Assembly (NCBI RefSeq): GCF_001644025.1
Contig: NZ_LUUK01000078.1
Coordinates: 62,001-126,000, forward strand
Reading direction: 5' to 3'
DNA: 64,000 bases
From: Methylomonas koyamae
GTDB lineage: Bacteria > Pseudomonadota > Gammaproteobacteria > Methylococcales > Methylomonadaceae
Both the position numbers and the translations under genes were made by a program. The notes beneath the pieces are model-generated. The model searched no databases. It was not told the origin of the DNA and was given only the letters and a program-made list of their open reading frames with translations. Numbering within the stretch: the stretch's first letter is position 1; every line of letters begins with the position of its first letter. Positions 27,256 to 36,006 of this stretch are shown here, in pieces.

Positions 27256-29511
27256 GTGAATTTCGCTCCCATCCCCGCTCTGCAACACTCTCGCAAATGG
27301 CAGGTCTGGCTGCTGGCCGTGGTACTGGCGCTGCTGCTGACCGAAACCATCGTCGCCGCGATGAGCTGGTTGTTGCGCGGCGTAATCACCTGGGATTATT
27401 TGCTGACCGGCTTGGTCGCCTCGCTGATCGTCGCGTCGCTGGTGTCGGGCATCACGGTGTTGCTCCTCGAGAAAATGGCTTCGCTAGACCGCAACATTTT
27501 GCAACTGAACACGATCATCGACGCCCTGCCGATACCGATCGCCTTGTTCGACGCCGATCGCCGGATATTACGCCTGAATCCGGCCTTCAGCAACGCGTTC
27601 GGCTACCTGGCGGCCGATCTTCCCGATGTCGAAACCTGGCGCCGCAAAGCCTATCCGGACAGCGACTATCGCTATTGGGTAACCGACGAATGGCAGCGCC
27701 GGCTGAATTGCGAGCCGCCCCGCTTCGAACCGCTGGAACTCAAGGTTTTTTGCAAGAACGGCATAACCAAAAACGTGGTCGTCACCGTAACGCCGTTGGG
27801 GCCGCTCTGCGACCACCTCCACTTGGTAGTGCTGTACGACGTGTCGGAGCGGGTCGAGGCGATGAATGCGCTGGCCGAGTCGCGCAACTTGTTGCAACTG
27901 GTGATCGAAACCATCCCGTTGCGCGTATTCTGGAAGGACCGAGCTTCCCGTTATCTGGGCTGCAATGCTTTGTTCGCCGAGGACAGCGGCGCGCCGGACG
28001 TGGCGACCGTGATCGGCAAGGTCGACACTCAATTGGCGTGGTACCGGCAAGCGGAGCTCTACCGGCGCGACGACCGTTGGGTCATTGAGTCCGGTCAAGC
28101 GAAACTGGCTTACGAAGAACCACAAATCACGTCCGATCACGGCGAATGTGTGCTGCGCACATCGAAAGCGCCGTTACGTAACCGACGCGGCGAAACCATC
28201 GGCGTGCTGGGCGTTTACGACGACATCACCGAATTCAAGCAAATCGAATCCGAGCTGTGGTTTACCCGAGCCATGGTCGATAAAAGCAAGACCGCGTTCT
28301 ACTGGCTGGACGAAAACGGCCGTATCACCTATATCAACGATTACGCCTGCGAAACGCTGGGTTACAGCCGCGCCGAATTGTTGGGCATGTTCCCCTGGCA
28401 GTTCAACCTCGATTTGAGCGAGGCGGACTGGCCGATGTTGTGGCAACGTCTACAAGCCGAGGAAATCGTCGTGCTGGAGAGCCGGCACCGCCGCAAGGAC
28501 GGTACGCTGGTGCCGGTCGAAGTGACCGGACATTACATCCGTTACGGCGATCGTTCGCTGATGTTTGCATTCGCGCAAAATATTAGCGAACGCAAACAAG
28601 CCGAAACCCAGTTACGCATCGCCGCCACCGCATTCGAGTCCCAAGAAGGCATGGCCATCACCGATGCCGACGCGGTGATCCTGAAAATCAATCTGTCGTT
28701 TAGCGAAATGACCGGCTACACCCCGGCCGACGCGGTCGGCCGCAACCTTAACCTGTTGCATTCGGATATTCACGACGGCCGCTTTTACGACGAAGTATGG
28801 AGCGGCTTGCGCCGTAACGGCGTCTGGCAGGGCGAACTGTGGAATCGGCACAAGAACGGCACGGTATTTCCAGTCTGGCAAACCATGACCGCGGTGCGAG
28901 GCGCGGACGGCGCCATCACCCATTTTGTCGCGGCGATGACCGACATCAGCGAGCGCAAGGCCATCGAAGACCACGTCCACCATTTGGCCCACCACGACCC
29001 GCTAACCGATCTGCCCAATCGCATCCTGCTCAGCGACCGCTTGCGTCAGGCGCTGGCGCAAGCCAGACGCGAGCAAACCCGGCTCGCCTTGATATATCTG
29101 GACCTGGACCAGTTCAAACCGGTCAACGACAGTTACGGTCACGACATCGGCGATTTGCTGTTGCAAGACGTGGCCTGCCGGCTACGGGCCTGCGTCCGCC
29201 GCGAATCCGATACGGTATCCCGGCTGGGGGGCGACGAATTCGTGGTTCTGCTGCCACAAATCGACGGCGAGCGCGATGTGGTGGCGATTTCCGAAAAGAT
29301 TTTGGAAGCCTTGAACCGACCGTTTTCGCTCGAGCAATACGCGGTGAATATTTCGACCAGCTTGGGCATCGCGATTTATCCCAATCACGGAGCCGACGTC
29401 AAAACTTTAATGAAGCACGCCGACCAAGCGATGTACCAAGCCAAATGCGCCGGCAAGGGCTGTTATCGGTTCTACGGCGACTCGGCCGCGACGCCGGCCG
29501 GAGACGGCTGA
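27256..29511 (+). CDS. Membrane-bound diguanylate cyclase with multiple PAS domains
   Basis: 751 residues from a GTG start. Two transmembrane helices (about residues 15-38 and 46-70) are followed by roughly four PAS/PAC units (about 80-190, 205-325, 330-450, 455-570). A GGDEF domain (about 585-745) ends the protein. The catalytic GGDEF is at residues 658-662 in its consensus form, and an RxxD inhibitory site (RESD) sits five residues before it. It should therefore make c-di-GMP and be product-inhibited. No EAL domain is present. The ligand or cofactor of the PAS units is not evident. Its 3' end overlaps the convergent M23 peptidase gene by 40 bp. Confidence 0.9.
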   Translation: MNFAPIPALQHSRKWQVWLLAVVLALLLTETIVAAMSWLLRGVITWDYLLTGLVASLIVASLVSGITVLLLEKMASLDRNILQLNTIIDALPIPIALFDADRRILRLNPAFSNAFGYLAADLPDVETWRRKAYPDSDYRYWVTDEWQRRLNCEPPRFEPLELKVFCKNGITKNVVVTVTPLGPLCDHLHLVVLYDVSERVEAMNALAESRNLLQLVIETIPLRVFWKDRASRYLGCNALFAEDSGAPDVATVIGKVDTQLAWYRQAELYRRDDRWVIESGQAKLAYEEPQITSDHGECVLRTSKAPLRNRRGETIGVLGVYDDITEFKQIESELWFTRAMVDKSKTAFYWLDENGRITYINDYACETLGYSRAELLGMFPWQFNLDLSEADWPMLWQRLQAEEIVVLESRHRRKDGTLVPVEVTGHYIRYGDRSLMFAFAQNISERKQAETQLRIAATAFESQEGMAITDADAVILKINLSFSEMTGYTPADAVGRNLNLLHSDIHDGRFYDEVWSGLRRNGVWQGELWNRHKNGTVFPVWQTMTAVRGADGAITHFVAAMTDISERKAIEDHVHHLAHHDPLTDLPNRILLSDRLRQALAQARREQTRLALIYLDLDQFKPVNDSYGHDIGDLLLQDVACRLRACVRRESDTVSRLGGDEFVVLLPQIDGERDVVAISEKILEALNRPFSLEQYAVNISTSLGIAIYPNHGADVKTLMKHADQAMYQAKCAGKGCYRFYGDSAATPAGDG

Positions 29512-30428
29512 TCGCCCAGCCACCGGCCCAATTCCGGCGTAAAGCGCCGACCTTGCGCGTCGACAAAACGGAACGGCACCGACACCAACGCCATGCCGCG
29601 ATTGACCTGCACCGCGAAGTGCAGGTGGGGACCGGTGGTAAGGCCGGTATTTCCCGAAAACCCGATCAATTGTCCGGCCGCGACCCGCTCGCCAGCCTTG
29701 ACGAGGGCTTTTTCCAACGCAAGATGGGCATAGACCGCCATCGTGCCGTCGTCATGGCCGATGCGAATAGTGTTGGCTTTGCCGGCATAGGCGGGTTCGG
29801 TGCCGTTGCCGTCGAAATCGTTTTCGACATCCAGCACGACGCCGGCGCGCGCCGCATGCACCGGAGTATCGACCGGCATCATGATGTCCACCGCGTAGCG
29901 ATTCTGGTCGTCGGTATGGCTGTATTCCCCGCCGAAGCCTTGGGTGATTTGAAAGCGGCTTCCCAATGCCAACGGCGGGCGGTAATCAGGGTCCCCCGGC
30001 GCTTCGGCCAGCGGCTGGCCGAGCACATAGCGATATTGCAAACCGTAGTGCCATCGGCCGGCGCCGGGAACGGCGCCAACCGCGAACAGCGGCGCGGACA
30101 GACCGGGACCGACAACGAAACGGCTCGGCAGCGCTGGCTGGGCCTCGACGTTTTCGCCGTCCCGCCAGTCGATCTCGACTTCAATCGGTCCCGGATAGGT
30201 GTTGCGAACCGCGAAGGTCGCGCGTCGGTCGTCGCCGGATTTTTCCAGCCACACTCTCTGAGCGACGGCCGGCTTCATTTGCCGAATCTCGACCGGACCG
30301 GCGTCCGGCGGCGCCTGGTCGCTGTAATGCCAGAGGCCCTGGGGATCGCGGTATTTGTAAAGTTTTTTGGCGTCGGCGCCGCCGCAAATCAGCACCAGCA
30401 CCATCGCCAAGCCGCCGCGCGCCGACAC
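29472..30428 (-). CDS. M23 family zinc metallopeptidase with N-terminal DUF4124 domain
   Basis: 318 residues. A GTG start gives a signal peptide (MSARGGLAMVLVLICGGADA), then a DUF4124 motif (LYKYRDPQGLWHYSDQAP), a beta domain, and the LytM/M23 peptidase at about residues 175-300. The zinc ligands are in YSHTDDQNRYAVDI and GPHLHFAV, both intact, so it is likely an active peptidoglycan endopeptidase. Its start is 8 bp after the stop of the BamE-like lipoprotein gene, so the two are probably one transcript; the 3' end overlaps the convergent cyclase gene. Confidence 0.88.
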   Translation of the reverse strand: MSARGGLAMVLVLICGGADAKKLYKYRDPQGLWHYSDQAPPDAGPVEIRQMKPAVAQRVWLEKSGDDRRATFAVRNTYPGPIEVEIDWRDGENVEAQPALPSRFVVGPGLSAPLFAVGAVPGAGRWHYGLQYRYVLGQPLAEAPGDPDYRPPLALGSRFQITQGFGGEYSHTDDQNRYAVDIMMPVDTPVHAARAGVVLDVENDFDGNGTEPAYAGKANTIRIGHDDGTMAVYAHLALEKALVKAGERVAAGQLIGFSGNTGLTTGPHLHFAVQVNRGMALVSVPFRFVDAQGRRFTPELGRWLGDQPSPAGVAAESP

Positions 30429-30436
30429 GCCGCGAA

Positions 30437-30781
30437 CTACTTCCGGGTAGAGCTGAACGTGTAGGATTTGACGACGCCCTGGTTATCGAAGCGAATCAGC
30501 AAATCCTGAGTGTCGTCGCCGCCGAACAGCGAATATTTGTAGATGCCGTAGGTCCAAGTCGGCCGGCCGTCTTCCATGCCGGTACGCCAGGGCGTGCCGA
30601 ACAGTTCGGTGATGTCCTGTTTGCGGGTTTGACCGACTTTGATTTCCGGTACTCTGGACGCGGCGAATTCCTGACCGACCGTGACGCAACCGCTCAACGG
30701 CAGCGCCGACAGGCTGGAAAGCATCAGGGCCGAACCCAGGGAAACAGCCCGCAAGCTGAATATTTTCGCGATATTTCTCAT
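30437..30781 (-). CDS. BamE/SmpA-like outer-membrane lipoprotein
   Basis: 114 residues from the second ATG (30781), which has an AGG motif at normal spacing; the first ATG (30787) is too close to it. The signal peptide ends in the lipobox LPLSGC. The mature part has the VPEIKVGQTRKQDITELFGTP and DNQGVVKSYTF stretches of the SmpA/OmlA (BamE-like) fold. True BamE sits in the barrel assembly machine; this one is shorter and next to an M23 peptidase, so it may be a paralogue. Confidence 0.75.
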   Translation of the reverse strand: MRNIAKIFSLRAVSLGSALMLSSLSALPLSGCVTVGQEFAASRVPEIKVGQTRKQDITELFGTPWRTGMEDGRPTWTYGIYKYSLFGGDDTQDLLIRFDNQGVVKSYTFSSTRK

Positions 30782-30886
30782 AAGCATTGCCTGATAGGGA
30801 AATTGATTGATATAAGTAGCGGAACGCCGCGTATCTTAGCCGGTTCGCGCAACGATTCGTAATTTTTAGCCCGTGAGTCGATTACC

Positions 30887-32500
30887 ATGCCAGCCTCAGC
30901 CGATAGCCTCCCCCTCGATAGCCTGCGCTTCGACAACCGATTCGTCCGCGAGTTGCCGGGCGACCCGGAACCCGACAATTTTCGCCGCCAAGTGTATGCG
31001 GCCTGTTATTCGAAAGTCACACCCAGCAGGGTCAAGAACCCGCGACTAGTGGCCTACGCCGCTGACCTGGCCGAGGAACTGGGCATTGCCGAGGAGGTCT
31101 GTCGCTCCGACGACTTTTGCCAAGTCTTCGCCGGCAACCGGCTGGCGGACGGGATGGAGCCGTTCGCGATGGGATACGGCGGTCACCAGTTCGGGCATTG
31201 GGCCGGACAACTGGGCGACGGCCGCGCCATCAATCTCGGCGAAGTGATCTGCCCGGACGGCTCGCGGCAAACCCTGCAATTGAAGGGCGCCGGCCTGACG
31301 CCGTATTCGCGTAGCGCCGACGGCCTGGCGGTATTGCGCTCGTCGATTCGGGAATTTTTATGCAGCGAGGCGATGCACCACCTCGGCGTGCCGACCACCC
31401 GCGCGCTCAGCGTCGTGTTGACCGGCGAAACCGTGGTGCGCGACATGTTTTACGACGGCAATCCGCAATTGGAACCGGGCGCGATTGTGTGCCGGGTCGC
31501 GCCGTCCTTCGTCCGTTTCGGCAACTTCCAATTATTCACCGCCCGCGACGACCTGGAGTCGCTGAAAGCCTTGGTGGACTACACGATACGCAACGACTTT
31601 CCGGAATTGGGCGAACCGTGTACCGCCGTTTACCTGCAATGGTTCGCCGAAGTCTGCCGGAAAACCGCCGATATGGTGGTGCATTGGCAACGGGTCGGCT
31701 TCGTCCACGGCGTGATGAATACCGACAACATGTCGATTCTGGGCTTGACCATCGATTACGGCCCCTACGGCTGGCTGGAAAACTACGATCCGGACTGGAC
31801 GCCCAACACCACCGATGCCCAAGGCCGCCGCTACCGTTACGGCAACCAACCCAAAATCGCCTATTGGAATCTGGTGCAACTGGCCAACGCCTTGTATCCG
31901 CTGGTTAAGCGCGCCGAGGGTTTGCAGCAGGCCCTGCAAAGCTTTACCGACACCTTCGACCGGCAATGGCAGGCGACGCTGGCCGCCAAACTCGGCCTGT
32001 CGGCATTCGATGCCGATGCCGGCGACGAGGCCCTGACCCATCGCGTGTTGAAGTTGTTGCAGAATGCCGAAACCGACATGACGCTGTTCTTCCGGCAACT
32101 GGCCGATGTCGATATCGCCGGATCGGCCGACGAGCAAGCCAATGCCGAATTTATCGAGCTGTTGCAACGAAACAGTTACGAGACCTTGAGCGAAGCCGTC
32201 GTCGAAATGGCCGAGCGCTGGTTCGGCGATTATCGGAAAAGGCTGTTAAGCGACGGCCTGCCGCAAAGCGAGCGCCGCGAAATCATGAATCGGGTCAATC
32301 CCAAATACGTGTTGCGCAATTATTTGGCCCAACAAGCCATCGATCTGGCCGAACAAGGCGATTTCAGCCTGGTTTGGGAGTTGCTGGATTTATTGCGCGC
32401 GCCGTATGCCGAGCAACCCGAGCGCGATCGGTTCGCCGCGAAGCGGCCGGATTGGGCCAAGGAACGCGCCGGTTGTTCGATGCTCTCGTGTAGTTCGTAA
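30887..32500 (+). CDS. selO: Protein adenylyltransferase SelO (YdiU)
   Basis: 537 residues of the pseudokinase-fold SelO family, which transfers AMP from ATP onto Ser/Thr/Tyr of other proteins, linked to redox stress. Visible family stretches are MGYGGHQFGHWAGQLGDGR, LKGAGLTPYSR, and VHGVMNTDNMSILGLTIDYGP, which provides the catalytic Asp and metal ligands. The C-terminus ends GCSMLSCSS, with cysteine in the place of the selenocysteine of animal SelO. It stands alone between the BamE-like gene (divergent) and the adhesin-like gene. Confidence 0.93.
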   Translation: MPASADSLPLDSLRFDNRFVRELPGDPEPDNFRRQVYAACYSKVTPSRVKNPRLVAYAADLAEELGIAEEVCRSDDFCQVFAGNRLADGMEPFAMGYGGHQFGHWAGQLGDGRAINLGEVICPDGSRQTLQLKGAGLTPYSRSADGLAVLRSSIREFLCSEAMHHLGVPTTRALSVVLTGETVVRDMFYDGNPQLEPGAIVCRVAPSFVRFGNFQLFTARDDLESLKALVDYTIRNDFPELGEPCTAVYLQWFAEVCRKTADMVVHWQRVGFVHGVMNTDNMSILGLTIDYGPYGWLENYDPDWTPNTTDAQGRRYRYGNQPKIAYWNLVQLANALYPLVKRAEGLQQALQSFTDTFDRQWQATLAAKLGLSAFDADAGDEALTHRVLKLLQNAETDMTLFFRQLADVDIAGSADEQANAEFIELLQRNSYETLSEAVVEMAERWFGDYRKRLLSDGLPQSERREIMNRVNPKYVLRNYLAQQAIDLAEQGDFSLVWELLDLLRAPYAEQPERDRFAAKRPDWAKERAGCSMLSCSS

Positions 32501-32586
32501 TTTTCGGCGTCGTGACACTGGCGCGTAACCCGACATGGCTTATCATTGTCGCTTGATTTTTCGCTGAGGCATTCAAAGGAGCTCTC

Positions 32587-35037
32587 ATGGCCGTAGGAAC
32601 CGTTACTGTTGTCACCGGCACCGTTACCGCGCTTTCCGCCGACGGCGGCCGGCGCATACTGCAGGTGGGCGACCGCATCGACGCGACGGACATCTTGGAG
32701 ACCGCCGACGGCGCCAGCCTGGTGGTTGCATTGGATGGCGGCGGCAGTCTGGACATGGGCGGTAACGACCGGATGGCGCTTGGCGACGCGTTGCCGGACG
32801 GTGGCGATATAACCGCCAACGGCCAGGCGCAAGCCAGCGGCCCTAGCGTGGAAGACATTCAGGCCGCGTTGTTGGCCGGCCAAGATCCGACCAAGGTTGC
32901 CGATCCCACCGCGGCCGGCGCACCGGCGGCCGGCGGCGGACCCGGCGGCGGCAATGAAGGCCACGGCATCGTCAGCATCGATTATTTAAATCCCGTCGCG
33001 CCGGTCAACAACGGCTTCGATACGATAGGCCCGGTCGTGGCGTTCAACGACATCGCCCCGCAAGTCCTGCTACTCGATCCGCGCCGCCTGCCTGCAACCG
33101 CGGACGGCGGGCTCAACCAACCGCCGATCGCGGTCGACGACGGCTCGAGCGGATTGCCGGCCGGCACGCCGGTCACCTTGGACGTGCTCGGCAACGATAG
33201 CGACCCGGACGGCAGCCTGGACCCGACCAGCGTGCAAATCGTCGGCACCGCCGCGCCCGGACAGTCACTAACGGTGGCCGGGGAGGGCGTGTGGAGTGTG
33301 GACCCCGTCAGCGGTGCGATCACGTTTACCCCCGCCGCCGACTTCGTCGGCGATCCGAGCCCGATCCAATATACCGTCGCGGACAATCTCGGCCTACGTT
33401 CCGATCCAGCCACGGTCAGTATCGACTACAACCTACCTCCGGCGGCCGGCGACGACGGCATCTCCGGCCTAGTTCCCGGCAACGCCGCGACATTAACCGT
33501 ATTGAGCAACGACAGCGACCCGGACGGTAGCGTCGATCCGACCAGTATTCAGATTGTCGGCACGTCGGCGCCGGGCCAAGCGCTAGTGGTCGCGGGCCAG
33601 GGCACCTGGAGCATCGACCTCGGGTCCGGCACCATCACGTTTACGCCGATCGCCGGCTTCGTGGGCGATCCGACCCCGATTCAATACACCATCGCCGATA
33701 ATCTGGGTTTGCGTTCGGAGCCGGCCACGGTCAGCGTCGATTACGCCCCGGCGGTCACCGCGCTCGATTCGGCCGTCGACGAAAGCGACGCCGACCGATC
33801 CGTGACAGCAGCATTGACGATAGACGGCGCGGCGCCGGCTTCGGTCACGTTGGCCGCCGTCGGCGCCACTTGGAACCCGGCGACGCAGACATTGACCGAT
33901 GATGGCGGCCATTACACCGTGAAGGTCGAAAACGGCACCTATCAATTTACACTGCTGCAACCGCTGACCCACACCGGCAGCGGCAACCCGCTGGCATTCG
34001 ACATCTCGGCAAGCTTGACCGCCGCCGATGGCAGTAGCGCGAATACCGACTTTACCGTAACGGTCTACGACGACGGCCCCACCGTGACCAATGCCAACGG
34101 TCAACTGAAAGATTCCGTCGGCGAAGCGTTAACGCAGTTGATCGATTACGACTTGGGATTCGACGGCTTGGGCAGTGTTACGCTGAACCTGCCCGCAATT
34201 TCCGCTAACGGCGCGCCCTGGCAATTGACGTCGGACGCCGACGCGGTCAGCTTCGCGGTTGCCGACACCAACGGGGACGGCTTGGACGAACTCTACGCCT
34301 TCATCGACAAAGGCCCTCAGGGATTGGATGCCAGCGACCGGATGGTGTTTACGTTGACGCCGACGCAAAACGGCTCCGCAATCGGCGATTACACGCTAAC
34401 GCTCTACCAAGTACTGGATCTGCCCCCGGCCGATAGCGTGACGCTCGGCTTCGGCACCACCAGCACCGGGCCCGCCGGACAAGTGGCGGTCGGCAATTCT
34501 CTGCTGGTGACGGGCAGCGACCTTAATGTCGCCAACGGTCACATCGGGATAGGCAACGCCAGCCTGGACAAGGGCGAATCGATTACCTACCAGTTCGGAA
34601 CGGTCGATAACTTCGATGTATCCGTCAAACAATTGGTGAATTCGGTACAGTTGCAGGAATTCAACACCAATAGCGGCGCCGATGCGTTTCGCTGGACCGC
34701 CTATCGCGACGGCGCCGTGGTCGGTAGTAAGACTGTGAGTTTTACCGCGACAGCCGGCGGCGATTACGCGCCGGCGATCACCGTGGACGGCGGTTACGAT
34801 ACGCTGAAGATTCAGGTGATCTCCGGCGGTTTCGAGGTTGGCGGTCTGAAATACCTGAATTTGCCCAACACCCAGCAGCTCGATTTGAAATTCGGTTTTA
34901 CCGCGACCGATGGCGACGGCGACAGCGTGACCGGCAGCTTTACCGTCGACACCGGGGCCTTGCTGACGACACAATTGCAAACCCCGGCCAGCGTATTGGA
35001 ACACCCCGATAGCTTGCACGCGCTGTCCACGCCGTAA
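32587..35037 (+). CDS. LapA-like retained surface protein with LapG-type cleavage site, lacking RTX repeats
   Basis: 816 residues, Asp/Gly/Ala-rich, with no Sec signal. The N-terminal retention module (about residues 1-125) opens VGTVTVVTGTVTALSADGG and has GQDPTKVADPTAAGAPAAGG. T108-A109-A110-G111 matches the TAAG site where the periplasmic protease LapG cuts LapA-type adhesins. Two tandem Ig/cadherin-like repeats (about 179-281 and 283-385) share the NDSDPDGS pattern, then two T1SS-143-like regions follow (about 385-500 and 500-800). The usual RTX nonapeptides and C-terminal type I secretion signal are not visible. The ATG has AAAGGAG at good spacing and an intrinsic terminator follows. No LapG, LapD or type I exporter is in the window. 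Confidence 0.75.
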   Translation: MAVGTVTVVTGTVTALSADGGRRILQVGDRIDATDILETADGASLVVALDGGGSLDMGGNDRMALGDALPDGGDITANGQAQASGPSVEDIQAALLAGQDPTKVADPTAAGAPAAGGGPGGGNEGHGIVSIDYLNPVAPVNNGFDTIGPVVAFNDIAPQVLLLDPRRLPATADGGLNQPPIAVDDGSSGLPAGTPVTLDVLGNDSDPDGSLDPTSVQIVGTAAPGQSLTVAGEGVWSVDPVSGAITFTPAADFVGDPSPIQYTVADNLGLRSDPATVSIDYNLPPAAGDDGISGLVPGNAATLTVLSNDSDPDGSVDPTSIQIVGTSAPGQALVVAGQGTWSIDLGSGTITFTPIAGFVGDPTPIQYTIADNLGLRSEPATVSVDYAPAVTALDSAVDESDADRSVTAALTIDGAAPASVTLAAVGATWNPATQTLTDDGGHYTVKVENGTYQFTLLQPLTHTGSGNPLAFDISASLTAADGSSANTDFTVTVYDDGPTVTNANGQLKDSVGEALTQLIDYDLGFDGLGSVTLNLPAISANGAPWQLTSDADAVSFAVADTNGDGLDELYAFIDKGPQGLDASDRMVFTLTPTQNGSAIGDYTLTLYQVLDLPPADSVTLGFGTTSTGPAGQVAVGNSLLVTGSDLNVANGHIGIGNASLDKGESITYQFGTVDNFDVSVKQLVNSVQLQEFNTNSGADAFRWTAYRDGAVVGSKTVSFTATAGGDYAPAITVDGGYDTLKIQVISGGFEVGGLKYLNLPNTQQLDLKFGFTATDGDGDSVTGSFTVDTGALLTTQLQTPASVLEHPDSLHALSTP

Positions 35038-35056
35038 AATCGAAATCTCCAGACAT

Positions 35057-35084
35057 AAAAAAACCGGCTCGCGCCGGTTTTTTT
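35057..35084. terminator. Strong bidirectional intrinsic terminator
   Basis: Seven A, CCGGC (35064-35068), loop TCGC, GCCGG (35073-35077), seven T. The A-run and T-run make it work on both strands, ending both the adhesin-like gene and the convergent VPLPA-CTERM gene. Confidence 0.93.
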
Positions 35085-35102
35085 ATTGCTGACAGCGTAA
35101 CG

Positions 35103-35744
35103 CTAAATCAAATGCCGGCGTCCGCCAAGGCCCAACACACCGAGCAAGCCGGTCGTAAACAGCCAAGTCGCGGCCGGCAGCGGCACCGCGGCCACCGAAT
35201 AGGTCAGCGTCGCTTGCAAGGATGGCGGAAATTGGTCGGACAAGCCGCTGTTGAACAAATCCAGATCGACCCCATCGGACAAGGTCAATCGAATCACGAC
35301 CCGACCGTCCTGAGTCCAGTTAACGATGTCGTCGCCGCTAATATCGAAACTTCTGGTCCAACGTACCCAGGAAATGTCGCCGCCCTCGGCGCCCAATTCG
35401 GTGGCCGTGCCGTAGCCGGTTTGCGGCCGCGCATCCCAATCGTAAAGATAGTAATCGTCGCCGGGGACGTAGCTGTCGAGCACGACGGCGTTGACCGATT
35501 CGTTGGCGGCGTCGATCGTGTAATCGCCGGTGGCGCTGATCGTGAACACGCCATCAATGAAGGTGGCGATGACGGCTTCTGGAATTTCGAAGTCGAAGGT
35601 TCTGGCGGTATTGCTCGGCGAGAAGACTTCAGAAGTGTAGGTAACCTGGTTGGGCGGGGTGTAGGCAACCGTGGTGGCATTCGCGTGAGAAGCGGCGAAG
35701 GCCATTCCCAGCAAGGCGAAGAGTTTGGATAACGTGGTCTGCAT
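35103..35744 (-). CDS. Secreted protein with VPLPA-type C-terminal sorting signal
   Basis: 213 residues. A signal peptide (MQTTLSKLFALLGMAFAASHANA) precedes a beta-sandwich-like domain of unknown family, with repeated Asp/Tyr-rich stretches (DSYVPGDDYYLYDWD). The tail is VPLPAATWLFTTGLLG, a hydrophobic helix and GGRRHLI, the VPLPA-CTERM pattern recognised by exosortases. It shares the sorting signal but no clear domain similarity with the protein at 22147-22713. Confidence 0.75.
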   Translation of the reverse strand: MQTTLSKLFALLGMAFAASHANATTVAYTPPNQVTYTSEVFSPSNTARTFDFEIPEAVIATFIDGVFTISATGDYTIDAANESVNAVVLDSYVPGDDYYLYDWDARPQTGYGTATELGAEGGDISWVRWTRSFDISGDDIVNWTQDGRVVIRLTLSDGVDLDLFNSGLSDQFPPSLQATLTYSVAAVPLPAATWLFTTGLLGVLGLGGRRHLI

Positions 35745-36006
35745 AAGGACTTACCCATGACTAAAAAGGATGGTCCAATTCTACGCGATCCGCGCCGAGC
35801 AGGCCACTGGACGAACGGGAAACTCGTCTCTTTACGATACGGAATGTTCGGTATCGGTCCGCAAGCGGCAAGCCGCCGCCGATTACGATTTTTCGATCGC
35901 GGCGCAAAGCCAACAAATTGGCCGAAAGCCTCCCAAAAAAACATGCTTGAGCCGACCATTTCGGGTATCCTTTTTAAGCTCATCCCACGTTATTCCAGGT
36001 TCCGAA

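Noticed and set aside
28839-30464. Open frame of 541 codons crossing the cyclase and the M23 peptidase
   Set aside because: It runs through two well-supported genes, in a different frame of one and opposite strand of the other, and has no recognisable domain.
33100-33760. CRISPR or simple tandem DNA repeat
   Set aside because: The two similar blocks are in frame and encode tandem protein domains of about 100 residues with diverged DNA.
35770-36006. N-terminal extension of AceE
   Set aside because: The ATG at 36007 gives the family length and start; the extra residues overlap the upstream promoter region and have no homologous look.
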